Assembly: GCA_964417895.1 (NCBI GenBank)
Contig: CAYQJS010000060.1
Location: 1-30,354 of the forward strand
Direction: 5' to 3'
Length of the DNA: 30,354 nt
DNA from: CAYQJS01 sp964417895
GTDB lineage: Bacteria > Chloroflexota > UBA6077 > SHYK01
Shown here: positions 7,130 to 13,631 of the stretch, piece by piece
Layout of the letters: every line of letters begins with the position of its first letter
How positions within the stretch are numbered: the stretch's first letter is position 1
Program-made: the position numbers and the translations under genes
The notes under the pieces: model-generated
Told to the model about the DNA's origin: nothing
What the model saw: only the letters and a program-made list of their open reading frames with translations
The model's database searches: none

Positions 7130-7981
7130 TCAGCGGTGGAACCACGAGAGCGGCCCGCGCTCTCGGCGCTCGGTGTCCTCGTCGGCTCGGGCCTCGACGC
7201 GGGCCAGCTCCGCGCGGACGAGCAGGTCGTGTGTCCTGGACGCACCGCCGGGTTCCCGATCAAGGAAGATCAGGCGCCAGGCCGTGTCGCGAGGGCTGAA
7301 CGGCACTTCGCGATCCCCACGTGATAGCCCTCGCGTCGCTGTGCCGATGGCCAGCGGCCGCCCCGTGCGCATACCCGCATCCTCCATGGCTCGGATGCGC
7401 TCCTCCAGCTCGACCCGCCGTCTCTCTCGGCTGCCGTCCCGCCTCAGCGTAGTCAACCCCCGTAGCTCCTCGGCACGCGATAGCGCCCGCTCGCTTATAG
7501 TCACGAGTCCTGTCGTGCCAGGGTAGGCGGGCGTCTGCCCTAGCAAGCTAACCCCTAATAAACGCATCTCCGTGATTCGGCGAATGGGGAACGGGTCTCC
7601 GTGGCGCCAGCTCTCAGCGATCGCCACAAAAGTGAAGCTCGCTGCAGCCACGTCCCCACGCTTCACGAGGGTCGCGACATCACGCCCTACCTGGGTTGGG
7701 GGCAAGAGCACCTCAGCTTTGATGCCCCGCTTATCGGCGACGAGCGTTAGGGTTCCGGCCGCCGTGCTGCCCAAGATTTGTGAGCCATCGTGGGCGAAGT
7801 CCGCGCTGACATTGCCGCCCTCGCGAAGCGTTTTCACCACGGCGGAGGGCGCGATCTCTTCCACAAAGGCGCCAGCGATGGGCTCGCTGGGCTGGTCGAC
7901 GAGGACGGGCCAGAACACGACGCGCCCCTCGTGCTCTAAAACCTCGGCGCGAAGGGCTCGGCGTTCTATGGTGTCAGTCAT
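7130..7981 (-). CDS. HK97-family prohead protease
   Basis: This is a 283-residue protein. Residues 1-160 match the HK97 prohead protease (Peptidase S78): RRALRAEV start, GRVVFWPVLVDQP, DFAHDGSQILG with catalytic His64, VLLPPTQVGRDVATLVKRGD, and AAASFTF with catalytic Ser115, then RLLGVSLLGQTPAYPGT. It would cleave scaffold or capsid N-termini during head maturation. The C-terminal 120 residues are charged and helical (RERRRVELEERIRAMEDA and on), longer than in many homologues, and could supply scaffold function. ATG 7981 has AGGAG nine bases upstream and overlaps the preceding gene by eight bases. It is followed by the capsid gene after 18 bases. Confidence 0.92.
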   Translation of the reverse strand: MTDTIERRALRAEVLEHEGRVVFWPVLVDQPSEPIAGAFVEEIAPSAVVKTLREGGNVSADFAHDGSQILGSTAAGTLTLVADKRGIKAEVLLPPTQVGRDVATLVKRGDVAAASFTFVAIAESWRHGDPFPIRRITEMRLLGVSLLGQTPAYPGTTGLVTISERALSRAEELRGLTTLRRDGSRERRRVELEERIRAMEDAGMRTGRPLAIGTATRGLSRGDREVPFSPRDTAWRLIFLDREPGGASRTHDLLVRAELARVEARADEDTERRERGPLSWFHR

Positions 7982-8231
7982 TCACTGAATCTCCTTCCAG
8001 GGTTCGGGTCTCGTGTCGCCGCACCTTCGGCGGCAGCCGCAGGCTCGGGTCACGCTCGTTCAACCAGCGGAGCAAGCTGAAAACCGTGATGAACGCCCCG
8101 AAGGCGGTTGGCACCGTCTCGAGGATCCCGCGCTCGGCCAACGCCAGGATCAAGCTCTCGCTGCACCCCGCGATGGCCGCAGCATGAGCCACGCTGTACG
8201 GGGTGGTCCGCGCCTTCGATCTAACCGTCAC
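7974..8231 (-). CDS. Small helix-turn-helix protein (excisionase- or regulator-like)
   Basis: This is 85 residues. YSVAHAAAIAGCSESLILALAERGILETV has the look of a MerR/AlpA/Xis-type winged HTH (Ala-x-x-x-Gly-Cys-S turn followed by a recognition helix), then SLLRWLNERDP. ATG 8231 overlaps the upstream gene's stop by four bases, and its 3' end overlaps the protease start by eight. Candidate roles are recombination directionality factor for the serine recombinase, a repressor, or a small terminase-like DNA-binding subunit. Position in a structural operon does not decide among them. Confidence 0.6.
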   Translation of the reverse strand: MTVRSKARTTPYSVAHAAAIAGCSESLILALAERGILETVPTAFGAFITVFSLLRWLNERDPSLRLPPKVRRHETRTLEGDSVND

Positions 8232-8518
8232 GAAATCTTCTCCTTTGCGGCGGGTAGTGACGGGCCAGGGGTGGAGGTACCAAGCTCCCCCCGGCCCGCC
8301 ACTTGAAGATGTCTATCGCTGTCCTTCCGGTTGGCGCTCGGCGAATCCCGCGCGACTGGGAATGAGCCTGTCGGGGCTCGTCGGCCGCAACTCGGGCACT
8401 CTCGGAGCGTTCCACTGCCCGACGGGTTCCAGTGGCTCCCGAATCGAACCGGCTTCAACTCGCCCGCTGGCCCGGTCCAGCCGCAACGCCCACAGCGCCG
8501 ATAGCGCCACGCGCTCAC
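8228..8518 (-). CDS. Small zinc-ribbon protein
   Basis: This is 96 residues. CGRCGWTGPAGEL and CPSCGRRAPTG form a CxxC-x(n)-CxxC zinc ribbon. The remaining C-terminus is polar and probably disordered. It overlaps its neighbours by four bases on each side (8515-8518 and 8228-8231), so it is translationally coupled within the primase-to-capsid operon. Function unknown. Small zinc ribbons are common near phage replication and packaging genes. Confidence 0.65.
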   Translation of the reverse strand: MSAWRYRRCGRCGWTGPAGELKPVRFGSHWNPSGSGTLRECPSCGRRAPTGSFPVARDSPSANRKDSDRHLQVAGRGELGTSTPGPSLPAAKEKIS

Positions 8519-8736
8519 GGTCGCGACCTCGCCAGGGCCGCGCGCCAGTCGGGAGCGTCAGGGTAAACCCGGCGGTAGACATCCTCGGGGGAGAGCACCA
8601 TCGGGTCACGGCTCAGAAACAGGACACCCGCCCCGACGCAGAGGGGACAAGCGTTTTGGCCATGCCCACGGGCGGCGCCCGGACAGTTTGGGCAGCCCAC
8701 GATGTAAACCGTGGCCGGGGGCAACCCGCCGCTCAT
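8515..8736 (-). CDS. Small CxxC protein
   Basis: This is 73 residues. VGCPNCPGAARGHGQNACPLCVGAGV contains two CxxC pairs, a zinc-binding arrangement that also resembles part of a DnaJ-type cysteine-rich repeat. It ends with SPEDVYRRVYPDAPDWRAAL. The start ATG overlaps the primase stop by four bases (8733-8736). Two small zinc proteins in a row directly after the primase suggest a role in DNA binding or replication, but this is not demonstrated. Confidence 0.6.
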   Translation of the reverse strand: MSGGLPPATVYIVGCPNCPGAARGHGQNACPLCVGAGVLFLSRDPMVLSPEDVYRRVYPDAPDWRAALARSRP

Positions 8737-10598
8737 GGCGACACCCCCTGCGCTACCGAGCCTCCTAGAGTCGGAGTATGACCACAGGCGGGGGGATGTT
8801 CTGTGGCGGTAGCGCGGGTCCGGCCGCTACCGTTCCAAACTGGCTCGGTAGCGGTGTCGTCATCGTCATCGAGGTTGAGATGGACCCCAGGAAGATCAGG
8901 TCTGCTCGCCGCAACGGAGTCGGAGTCGTCGTCATCCGCTACGGGGTCAAACTGGAACGCGGGGGGCAGCGGTCGGTCGGGGAGAGTGAGCGCGGTCACC
9001 TCGCATTGCGTACACACGATGGCGCGTCGATAGACGAGATCATCGGTGCGCCCACACGATGGACACCGGACCGGGATGCGCGCGCCGCCCTGGTGCGACT
9101 CATGGCCTTCGATGGTCGCCGCCGCGAACAGGGCCTCGCCCAGCGGTTTCAGGGGTGTCAGCTTCGTCACCTTATGGGCGCCGTCGCGGGTGGCGACATT
9201 CTCCCGTTTGACGACGCCCTCGGCGTCGAGGATGTCGTAGCTATCGGAAACCACTTTGGGGCCGACGTGTACCCGCTCGGCGATGGTGGCGCGGGGGAGA
9301 TACGTCCCGCCGTCATTGTCGGTCAGACCGCCCCTTCGGCGGTCGTCAAGCACGAGCAGGGTTTCGAGGATGGCCCAGCGTCGCCGGGGGTCGATGGGTG
9401 ACTGCGCAAGTTTGCGGATCCCGGCGAGGGTATGCCCGCGTTCGTGGGCGACGCCTCTCCAGTGGTCCTCACCTTCGCGCGCCCGCCGGAGCTCGGCTTC
9501 GAGTCGCGCGATCTGTCGCCGCCAGGGCGCCGCGTCGTCGCCTGCCTGCGGAACCGTATCGCTGTCAGGTGGCTCGGCAGCGGGATCAGGGTCGTCGTCG
9601 CTATAGGGCCAGTTTGGCTCGGTAGCGGTTCGGCACCCACCCGTGTAGTGCGTATGGACGAAACGGAGTGCTGAGGCGATCTGTTGCTGGCCCCAGGTCG
9701 TATCGCCACGCGGGGAGTCCCACTTCTCGCGGTCGAGTCCGCTCCCACGTACTAATCGGTCGAGCTGAGCCGTGTCCTGCGTCCAGAACACCAGACAATC
9801 GAGCAGCGCGATAACCGCCTCGGATGCTGACGGGTAGCCTGTGGTGGTGCCATTAAGGAGTGCGGTTACCTTCGGCCCGTTCTGCGCGGCCGTCGCCCGC
9901 CGAATCAGCTCATAGTCGTCCAGCTCGGGGGTTGCTCCGGCCGGGGGAGGGGTTGGCCTCGATTCGCTCCGGCTTCGTGGGAATAGCTCGGCGTAGAGCT
10001 GGTCGAGCGCATCTTGACAGTCGCCGATCTCATGCTTGCAGCCCGGCCAGCGGGCACCAGTCAGGGTCATGTACCGCTTGGAGTCGTAGAGTTCAAGATT
10101 GCCCCCGCCCGGCATAGCGATCTTGTGATGCGCGCCGGGTGGCAGCTTGCCTCGGCCGATGACGTGAAAGCCGTTTCCGCTCGGGCTGGCCTCGATGTAG
10201 GTCAGCGGCGCGAATTGCGCCTGTAGGTCAATCGCCCACGGCCGGCGGTTCCCGCGTTCGTCGCCCGCGTCGTCGGCGTCGAGCACGAAGTAATCGTCCC
10301 CCTCCGTGAACACGCGGCCGATTCCGTCATGCTCGTCGAGCACGGCGGCCACTTCGTCAAACGTCGCCCATGAATCGGGATCGGTTACGTCAGCGTGGCA
10401 GTCGGCATGGACGTTTACGGGTGGCTTCGTCCAGGGCTTCGAGTTGCTCGGTCGATATTCGTAATCCCACGCCACGAAACACGGGCCCGCTTTCAGCTCG
10501 TCGGGAATCACCTCGGGAACCACGCGCAGTGGTAGGGGTCGCACATGTGGGGCATAATCAGGCAGAGGGTTCGTCGCGGACACGACGGGCCTCCCCAT
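8733..10598 (-). CDS. Primase-polymerase with NrS-1-polymerase-like domain
   Basis: This is a 621-residue protein. Residues about 30-195 show archaeo-eukaryotic primase motifs: FVLDADD (acidic pair Asp107/Asp109), EASPSGNGFHVIGRG (138-150; the S-G-x-G-x-H motif) and LELYDSKRYMTLTG (168-181). Residues about 230-315 (ALLDCLVFWTQDTAQLDRLV and on, TTWGQQQIASAL) resemble the helix-bundle domain of phage NrS-1 polymerase. A helical linker follows, then a winged-helix-like region (about 405-470), a zinc ribbon (CPSCG with CTQC) and an acidic tail. No Walker A/B helicase motif is seen, so unwinding would need another enzyme. ATG 10598 lies inside the preceding small ORF (41-base overlap). Likely role: starting replication of the excised element. 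Confidence 0.8.
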   Translation of the reverse strand: MGRPVVSATNPLPDYAPHVRPLPLRVVPEVIPDELKAGPCFVAWDYEYRPSNSKPWTKPPVNVHADCHADVTDPDSWATFDEVAAVLDEHDGIGRVFTEGDDYFVLDADDAGDERGNRRPWAIDLQAQFAPLTYIEASPSGNGFHVIGRGKLPPGAHHKIAMPGGGNLELYDSKRYMTLTGARWPGCKHEIGDCQDALDQLYAELFPRSRSESRPTPPPAGATPELDDYELIRRATAAQNGPKVTALLNGTTTGYPSASEAVIALLDCLVFWTQDTAQLDRLVRGSGLDREKWDSPRGDTTWGQQQIASALRFVHTHYTGGCRTATEPNWPYSDDDPDPAAEPPDSDTVPQAGDDAAPWRRQIARLEAELRRAREGEDHWRGVAHERGHTLAGIRKLAQSPIDPRRRWAILETLLVLDDRRRGGLTDNDGGTYLPRATIAERVHVGPKVVSDSYDILDAEGVVKRENVATRDGAHKVTKLTPLKPLGEALFAAATIEGHESHQGGARIPVRCPSCGRTDDLVYRRAIVCTQCEVTALTLPDRPLPPAFQFDPVADDDDSDSVAASRPDLPGVHLNLDDDDDTATEPVWNGSGRTRATATEHPPACGHTPTLGGSVAQGVSP

Positions 10599-10722
10599 TA
10601 CCAGAGACGGCCTCGGGAGCAGCGCCCGGGGTCGTTTCGTTTGTTGGGGCCGTGAGGAGCAGATTCCATAACCTGCCCCAGGCGTCCTGCTGACTGAGGG
10701 TAGGCGCCGGTGCCGCGATCAT
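10558..10722 (-). CDS. 54-residue small ORF between two operon genes
   Basis: ATG 10722 overlaps the stop of the upstream gene (ATGA, 10719-10722), the same coupling used throughout this operon. The product starts MIAAPAPTLSQQDAWGRLW and continues with a helix (NLLLTAPT) and a polar tail ending in DEPSA. It runs 41 bases into the primase gene. It is called on coupling alone; no family is recognised. Confidence 0.45.
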   Translation of the reverse strand: MIAAPAPTLSQQDAWGRLWNLLLTAPTNETTPGAAPEAVSGNGEARRVRDEPSA

Positions 10723-10952
10723 GCCGGCACCTCATCGGGGGCCAGCGCATCGCGCCGTGCAGCCAGCGCCTCGCGTTGCGCTTGCAGGTTGCGTAGGCGC
10801 AACGAATGAAACTCGATCTCGACATCGATGAGACGCTGCGCGCGTTGCGCGGGCGGCAGCGCCCAGCGAACCTCGATGGCGACGCGCGCGCGCGCAGCGC
10901 GTTCCTGTGGGGTTAGGGCCTGTGGGGCCGCAGGGGTGAGGGTAGCGGGCAT
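10719..10952 (-). CDS. Small helical protein, first gene of the replication-capsid operon
   Basis: ATG 10952 gives 77 residues: a Pro/Ala-rich start, LTPQERAARARVAIEVRWAL, then a strongly helical, charged stretch (RLIDVEIEFHSLRLRNLQAQ and on) ending DEVPA. A GTG at 11003 would add 17 residues. Its end overlaps the next small ORF by four bases. The helical, Arg-rich profile could suit a small DNA-binding or dimerising protein. No family is recognised. A stem-loop sits just before the ATG. Confidence 0.5.
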   Translation of the reverse strand: MPATLTPAAPQALTPQERAARARVAIEVRWALPPAQRAQRLIDVEIEFHSLRLRNLQAQREALAARRDALAPDEVPA

Positions 10953-10953
10953 G

Positions 10954-10970
10954 GAGCATCCCCGATGCTC
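10954..10970 (-). promoter_or_regulatory. Stem-loop just upstream of the first operon gene
   Basis: GAGCAT (10954-10959) and ATGCTC (10965-10970) are a perfect 6-bp inverted repeat with a 5-base loop, next to the ATG at 10952. On the mRNA the G-rich loop would be the only Shine-Dalgarno-like stretch, so folding could limit initiation; alternatively it is a repressor operator. Confidence 0.4.
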
Positions 10971-11045
10971 GACGGCCCGCGACGGGGCGCGAACGGTCTG
11001 CACAGGCCCGTTGTCAGTCTGGGCGACCGTGTCGGCTTGACCAGG

Positions 11046-11051
11046 ATTCTA
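11046..11051 (-). promoter_or_regulatory. Possible -10 box of the replication-capsid operon
   Basis: TAGAAT on the minus strand, about 95 bases before the first operon ATG. No good -35 element is seen at normal spacing. The same hexamer precedes the recombinase gene at 2462-2467. Confidence 0.25.
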
Positions 11052-11074
11052 GCCCATAGAAAGCATGGTCTGCA

Positions 11075-11092
11075 CGTCACAGCGCCGTCACA
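11075..11092. promoter_or_regulatory. Direct repeat CGTCACA x2, 11-bp period
   Basis: CGTCACA occurs at 11075-11081 and 11086-11092, about one helical turn apart. It lies between the candidate -10 box and the right end of the element. The spacing suits a protein binding one face of DNA, such as a repressor or a directionality factor. No binding is shown. Confidence 0.35.
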
Positions 11093-11153
11093 TCCTCGCC
11101 CGGTCGCTTCATCCCCACGCGAGCGCGATAGAGGAGTGTTGTAGTGTTTCCGT

Positions 11154-11160
11154 GGTCTTC
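11154..11160. repeat. attR core of the integrated element
   Basis: GGTCTTC here matches 807-813 at the left end. To its right the host GNAT frame resumes with GAG ACG TAC TCC. The inferred attP in a circle would read ...CCGTGGTCTTAGAAACGG... in the 4-bp register. An imperfect GTTTC/GAAAC inverted repeat flanks this but is not centred on the core. Confidence 0.8.
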
Positions 11161-11460
11161 GAGACGTACTCCACGTTCCTGGCGCTTCCCACGCTCTACC
11201 TCGAGGACCTCTTCGTACTGCCCGAGGCGCGGCGAAAGGGCGTGGGCGACGCGCTAGTGCGGGAATGCGCCCTCGAGGCGGTGCGGCTCGGCTGCGGGCG
11301 GATGGAGTGGCAGGTACTGGCGTGGAATGACCTGGCCATTGGTTTCTACGAGGCCCTGGGAGCGGTGCCACTGCACGCGGACTGGTCGTGCTATCGGCTC
11401 GATGGCGTCGCCCTCGAGCGCCTCACTCAAATAACCAGCAAGCCGGCGGCGTCTGGGTAG
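11160..11460 (+). pseudogene. GNAT acetyltransferase, 3' half (gene split by the element)
   Basis: The frame from 11161 reads ETYSTFLALPTLYLEDLFVL, PEARRKGVGDAL (acetyl-CoA loop), GCGRMEWQVLAWNDLAIGFY and DWSCYRLDG, and stops at 11458-11460. It is the continuation of 598-815. Element sequence supplies an in-frame ATG at 11065, so a 131-residue chimera (32 element-coded residues plus this half) could be made, though without the N-terminal strands it is unlikely to be active. Its 3' end overlaps the convergent binding-protein gene by 34 bases, presumably the original arrangement. Confidence 0.88.
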
Positions 11461-12464
11461 AGCCCGCGCACGAGCTCCTCAGCGCCTGCGACGTTCCAGT
11501 GGGAAAGCGTGGTGAGAAGGGACCACTTAACACGGAGGACGCGGTTGGTTCGGATCGCCCGAACGTCCTGGAGAGCAGTGTTTCCCAGGATGGCGTCGAC
11601 TGCGCTGGGCCGGCCAATCTCCGACTGCGCGAGCACGATCGCATCGGGATCGATGGCTGCGATGGCCTCCAGACTGATCTGCCGATGGCCTGAGATGCCC
11701 GCTGCGCCTGCCGCGTTCACCGCCCCGGCTCGTCTGAGCAGGCCGTCTTCGTTGGTTCCGTCGCCCGCGGCGCTGGTGCCCGACAACAGGAGCACGCGCG
11801 GCCTCACCGGCGGAGCATAGGCGAGCACGACGCGGTCGATGCGGTCCATGCGCGCGCGCACCTCTTCGATGAGCGCCTCGCCGCGAGCTTCCTCTCCGTA
11901 GATGTAGGCCAGCAGCCGGATGTTTTCCGCGTGGGCATCGGCAGAGCTGGCAAGATCGGCAAGAACGAGGGGGACATCCGCAGCCTGAAGATGCTCCAGC
12001 AGATCGCGGCTGGAGAACGGGCTGGCGACCACGAGGTCGGGCGTCAGCGCAACGATCTCCTCGGCGTTGCGGCCCACATGGTGGGGCACCCGCTGCGCCT
12101 CGCCGGCAACGTTGGAAAGCTCGGGGTTCGCTGTGGAGCGGCCCACCGCCACGATGCGCGATGGGTCGACCAGGCGGAATGTGATTTCGTCGTAGCCAAC
12201 GGAAAGCGTGTGGATGCGGATGGGCCTGGCCGGGATCGTGACGACACCCTTCGCATCCCGAATGGTGCGTGGCCACCCCTGCGTCGGCTCGACGATGCGC
12301 GCCTGCCTGGGGATCGCGGATGGTGGGTCGGGACGCAGCTCGCCGGATTGGGGTGCGGGGGACAGGCTGCAAGCGAGAAGAACTAGCGAGAGCCCCAGTG
12401 GGACCGGCAACCAAGTGGTTTTCGCGGTGCGGCGACGCAGAAACGATGGAGGAACAACCTTCAT
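11427..12464 (-). CDS. ABC-type substrate-binding lipoprotein (BtuF/FecB-like)
   Basis: This is 345 residues from ATG 12464 (GAGGG upstream); an in-frame ATG at 12488 is less well placed. The N-terminal signal peptide ends in a lipobox, LVLLAC, with lipidated Cys32. The rest is a periplasmic-binding fold of cluster III type: GVVTIPARPIRIHTLSVGYD, NAEEIVALTPDLVVASPFSS, the central linking helix LLAYIYGEEARGEALIEEVR, DPDAIVLAQSEIG and TLSHWNVAGAEELV. Family members deliver ferric siderophores, haem or cobalamin to an ABC importer. No permease or ATPase gene is visible nearby, so it is an orphan or works with a distant transporter. Its 3' end overlaps the split GNAT gene tail to tail. Confidence 0.8.
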   Translation of the reverse strand: MKVVPPSFLRRRTAKTTWLPVPLGLSLVLLACSLSPAPQSGELRPDPPSAIPRQARIVEPTQGWPRTIRDAKGVVTIPARPIRIHTLSVGYDEITFRLVDPSRIVAVGRSTANPELSNVAGEAQRVPHHVGRNAEEIVALTPDLVVASPFSSRDLLEHLQAADVPLVLADLASSADAHAENIRLLAYIYGEEARGEALIEEVRARMDRIDRVVLAYAPPVRPRVLLLSGTSAAGDGTNEDGLLRRAGAVNAAGAAGISGHRQISLEAIAAIDPDAIVLAQSEIGRPSAVDAILGNTALQDVRAIRTNRVLRVKWSLLTTLSHWNVAGAEELVRGLYPDAAGLLVI

Positions 12465-12634
12465 CTGACCCTCGCCCGTTATCATCACACCTGATCGCTG
12501 CCGCCGCCACCCGACGCTGGCCGTGCTTCAATAAGGCTACAGGCAGGCTACAGGCCGCGCCACTCATGCGCAGCACTCTACCCCAGCATCCGCCCCGCGC
12601 GATAACCCGCCCGTCGAAATCGGCGCGCGATGGC

Positions 12635-13594
12635 TTACAGGATGGCTATCGGATTCACCGGACTTGCCGTCCCACCGCTGAGTTTCAGGGGTGAGATCAG
12701 GAACATGAACTCCCAGCGGCCCAGCCGCGCACACTGCTCTCCCAACTCCTCATAGTCTCCGCCGTCCATGAGCCACATCCCCATCCCCGGTATCCCGACG
12801 GAGTGAATGGGACGCGCCATCAGGGTGCTCGGCTTTGGAATCCAGTCGTTCGCGGTATCGCAGGCCAGCACCGCGACATCCCGCTGCCTGAGCCAGGGCA
12901 GCATGGCTCCGTCTGGCCCGGCCTGCTCGCCCGGGCGGCTGTTCCATCCCTCTTGCCACTTGCGTTTCGGATGTCCGGTGCGGACGCAGAGGATGTCCCC
13001 GGGTTCCACCCGGACGCCCTGCTTGGCCTCGGCTTCGTCCAGGTCCTCCGGGAAGATCGCGGTGCCCGGCTCCAGCCAGTCCATGCTCCGCAGGCGAGCG
13101 ATGTCCAGCAAGACTCCCCGGGAAACGATCCCCCCTCCCGCCAGGGTAATTGCCCCCCGCTCAACGCCCCGCGGGGTGACTGCGCTGGTCGGGAGCCCGT
13201 TGAAGCCCGAGAGCGGTCGGTCCACGGCGGGTTTGAACATGTAGTGGCTCGGGGAATCGAGGTGGGTGAGTGTCAACCCGTGGCAATTGAGAATCACGAT
13301 ATCCCCGCTTGCGCGGTTACCAACGAATTCCGGGTCCAGATCGGCCGGCGGCATGCTGGTCATGTAGTGCCGAGGCTCGGGATGGGCGTCGTCCAGGTTG
13401 TGCTCGTTGAAGCGGATGGGATGGGCGCAGGAGACGTTCACCCCCTCGGTGATCAGCGCCGCCGCCTGAAGCCGCTTTTGAGGCGTGATGAGGTTGAGGG
13501 TACCCAGGAGGTCGTCCTTCCCCCACCGGCCCCAGTTGCTGAGCTCGTCGAACCACTTGAACACCTGCTCGTTGGTCGGACTGACTCTGGCCAT
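12635..13594 (-). CDS. Cyclase-family (kynurenine formamidase-like) metal hydrolase
   Basis: This is 319 residues from ATG 13594 with a GGAGGGGGAG leader. The metal site HGLTLTHLDSPSH (His105, His111, Asp113, His117) matches the HxxTHxDxPxH motif of the cyclase/kynurenine formamidase family (PF04199). Also seen are WGKDDLLGTLNLITPQK at the start, DILCVRTG and CDTANDW. Proteins of this length form a subfamily often found with catabolic genes. The substrate cannot be told from sequence; amide, lactone or cyclic-acid hydrolysis is likely. It lies 37 bases downstream of the LVIVD gene, so the two probably share a transcript. Confidence 0.82.
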   Translation of the reverse strand: MARVSPTNEQVFKWFDELSNWGRWGKDDLLGTLNLITPQKRLQAAALITEGVNVSCAHPIRFNEHNLDDAHPEPRHYMTSMPPADLDPEFVGNRASGDIVILNCHGLTLTHLDSPSHYMFKPAVDRPLSGFNGLPTSAVTPRGVERGAITLAGGGIVSRGVLLDIARLRSMDWLEPGTAIFPEDLDEAEAKQGVRVEPGDILCVRTGHPKRKWQEGWNSRPGEQAGPDGAMLPWLRQRDVAVLACDTANDWIPKPSTLMARPIHSVGIPGMGMWLMDGGDYEELGEQCARLGRWEFMFLISPLKLSGGTASPVNPIAIL

Positions 13595-13631
13595 GCTCCC
13601 CCTCCAGTTTGATCGCCTTCTTGACAGGTCC

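Larger units (their letters stand above)
814..11159. mobile_element. Integrated phiRv1-like, capsid-coding mini-prophage/satellite
   Basis: An element of about 10.35 kb interrupts a GNAT gene. Its ends are fixed by the in-frame rejoining of the two gene halves and by a short direct repeat. A large serine recombinase abuts the left end and all genes run on the minus strand. It encodes a primase, two Zn-ribbon proteins, an HTH protein, an HK97 prohead protease and major capsid protein, a Panacea toxin-antitoxin pair and a GNAT paralogue. Terminase, portal, tail and lysis genes were looked for and not seen. The palindromic repeats that crowd the flanks are absent inside, consistent with a separate origin. 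The content resembles phiRv1 of M. tuberculosis (serine integrase, primase, protease, capsid in about 9 kb) more than a decayed full-length phage, because the present genes are intact and tightly coupled. Confidence 0.9.

Noticed and set aside
11527..12576. Long open frame (349 codons) opposite in phase to the binding-protein gene
   Set aside because: It is Arg/His/Gly-rich with no family pattern and entirely shadows the lipoprotein gene, whose signal peptide and fold are clear. High GC content leaves such frames open.
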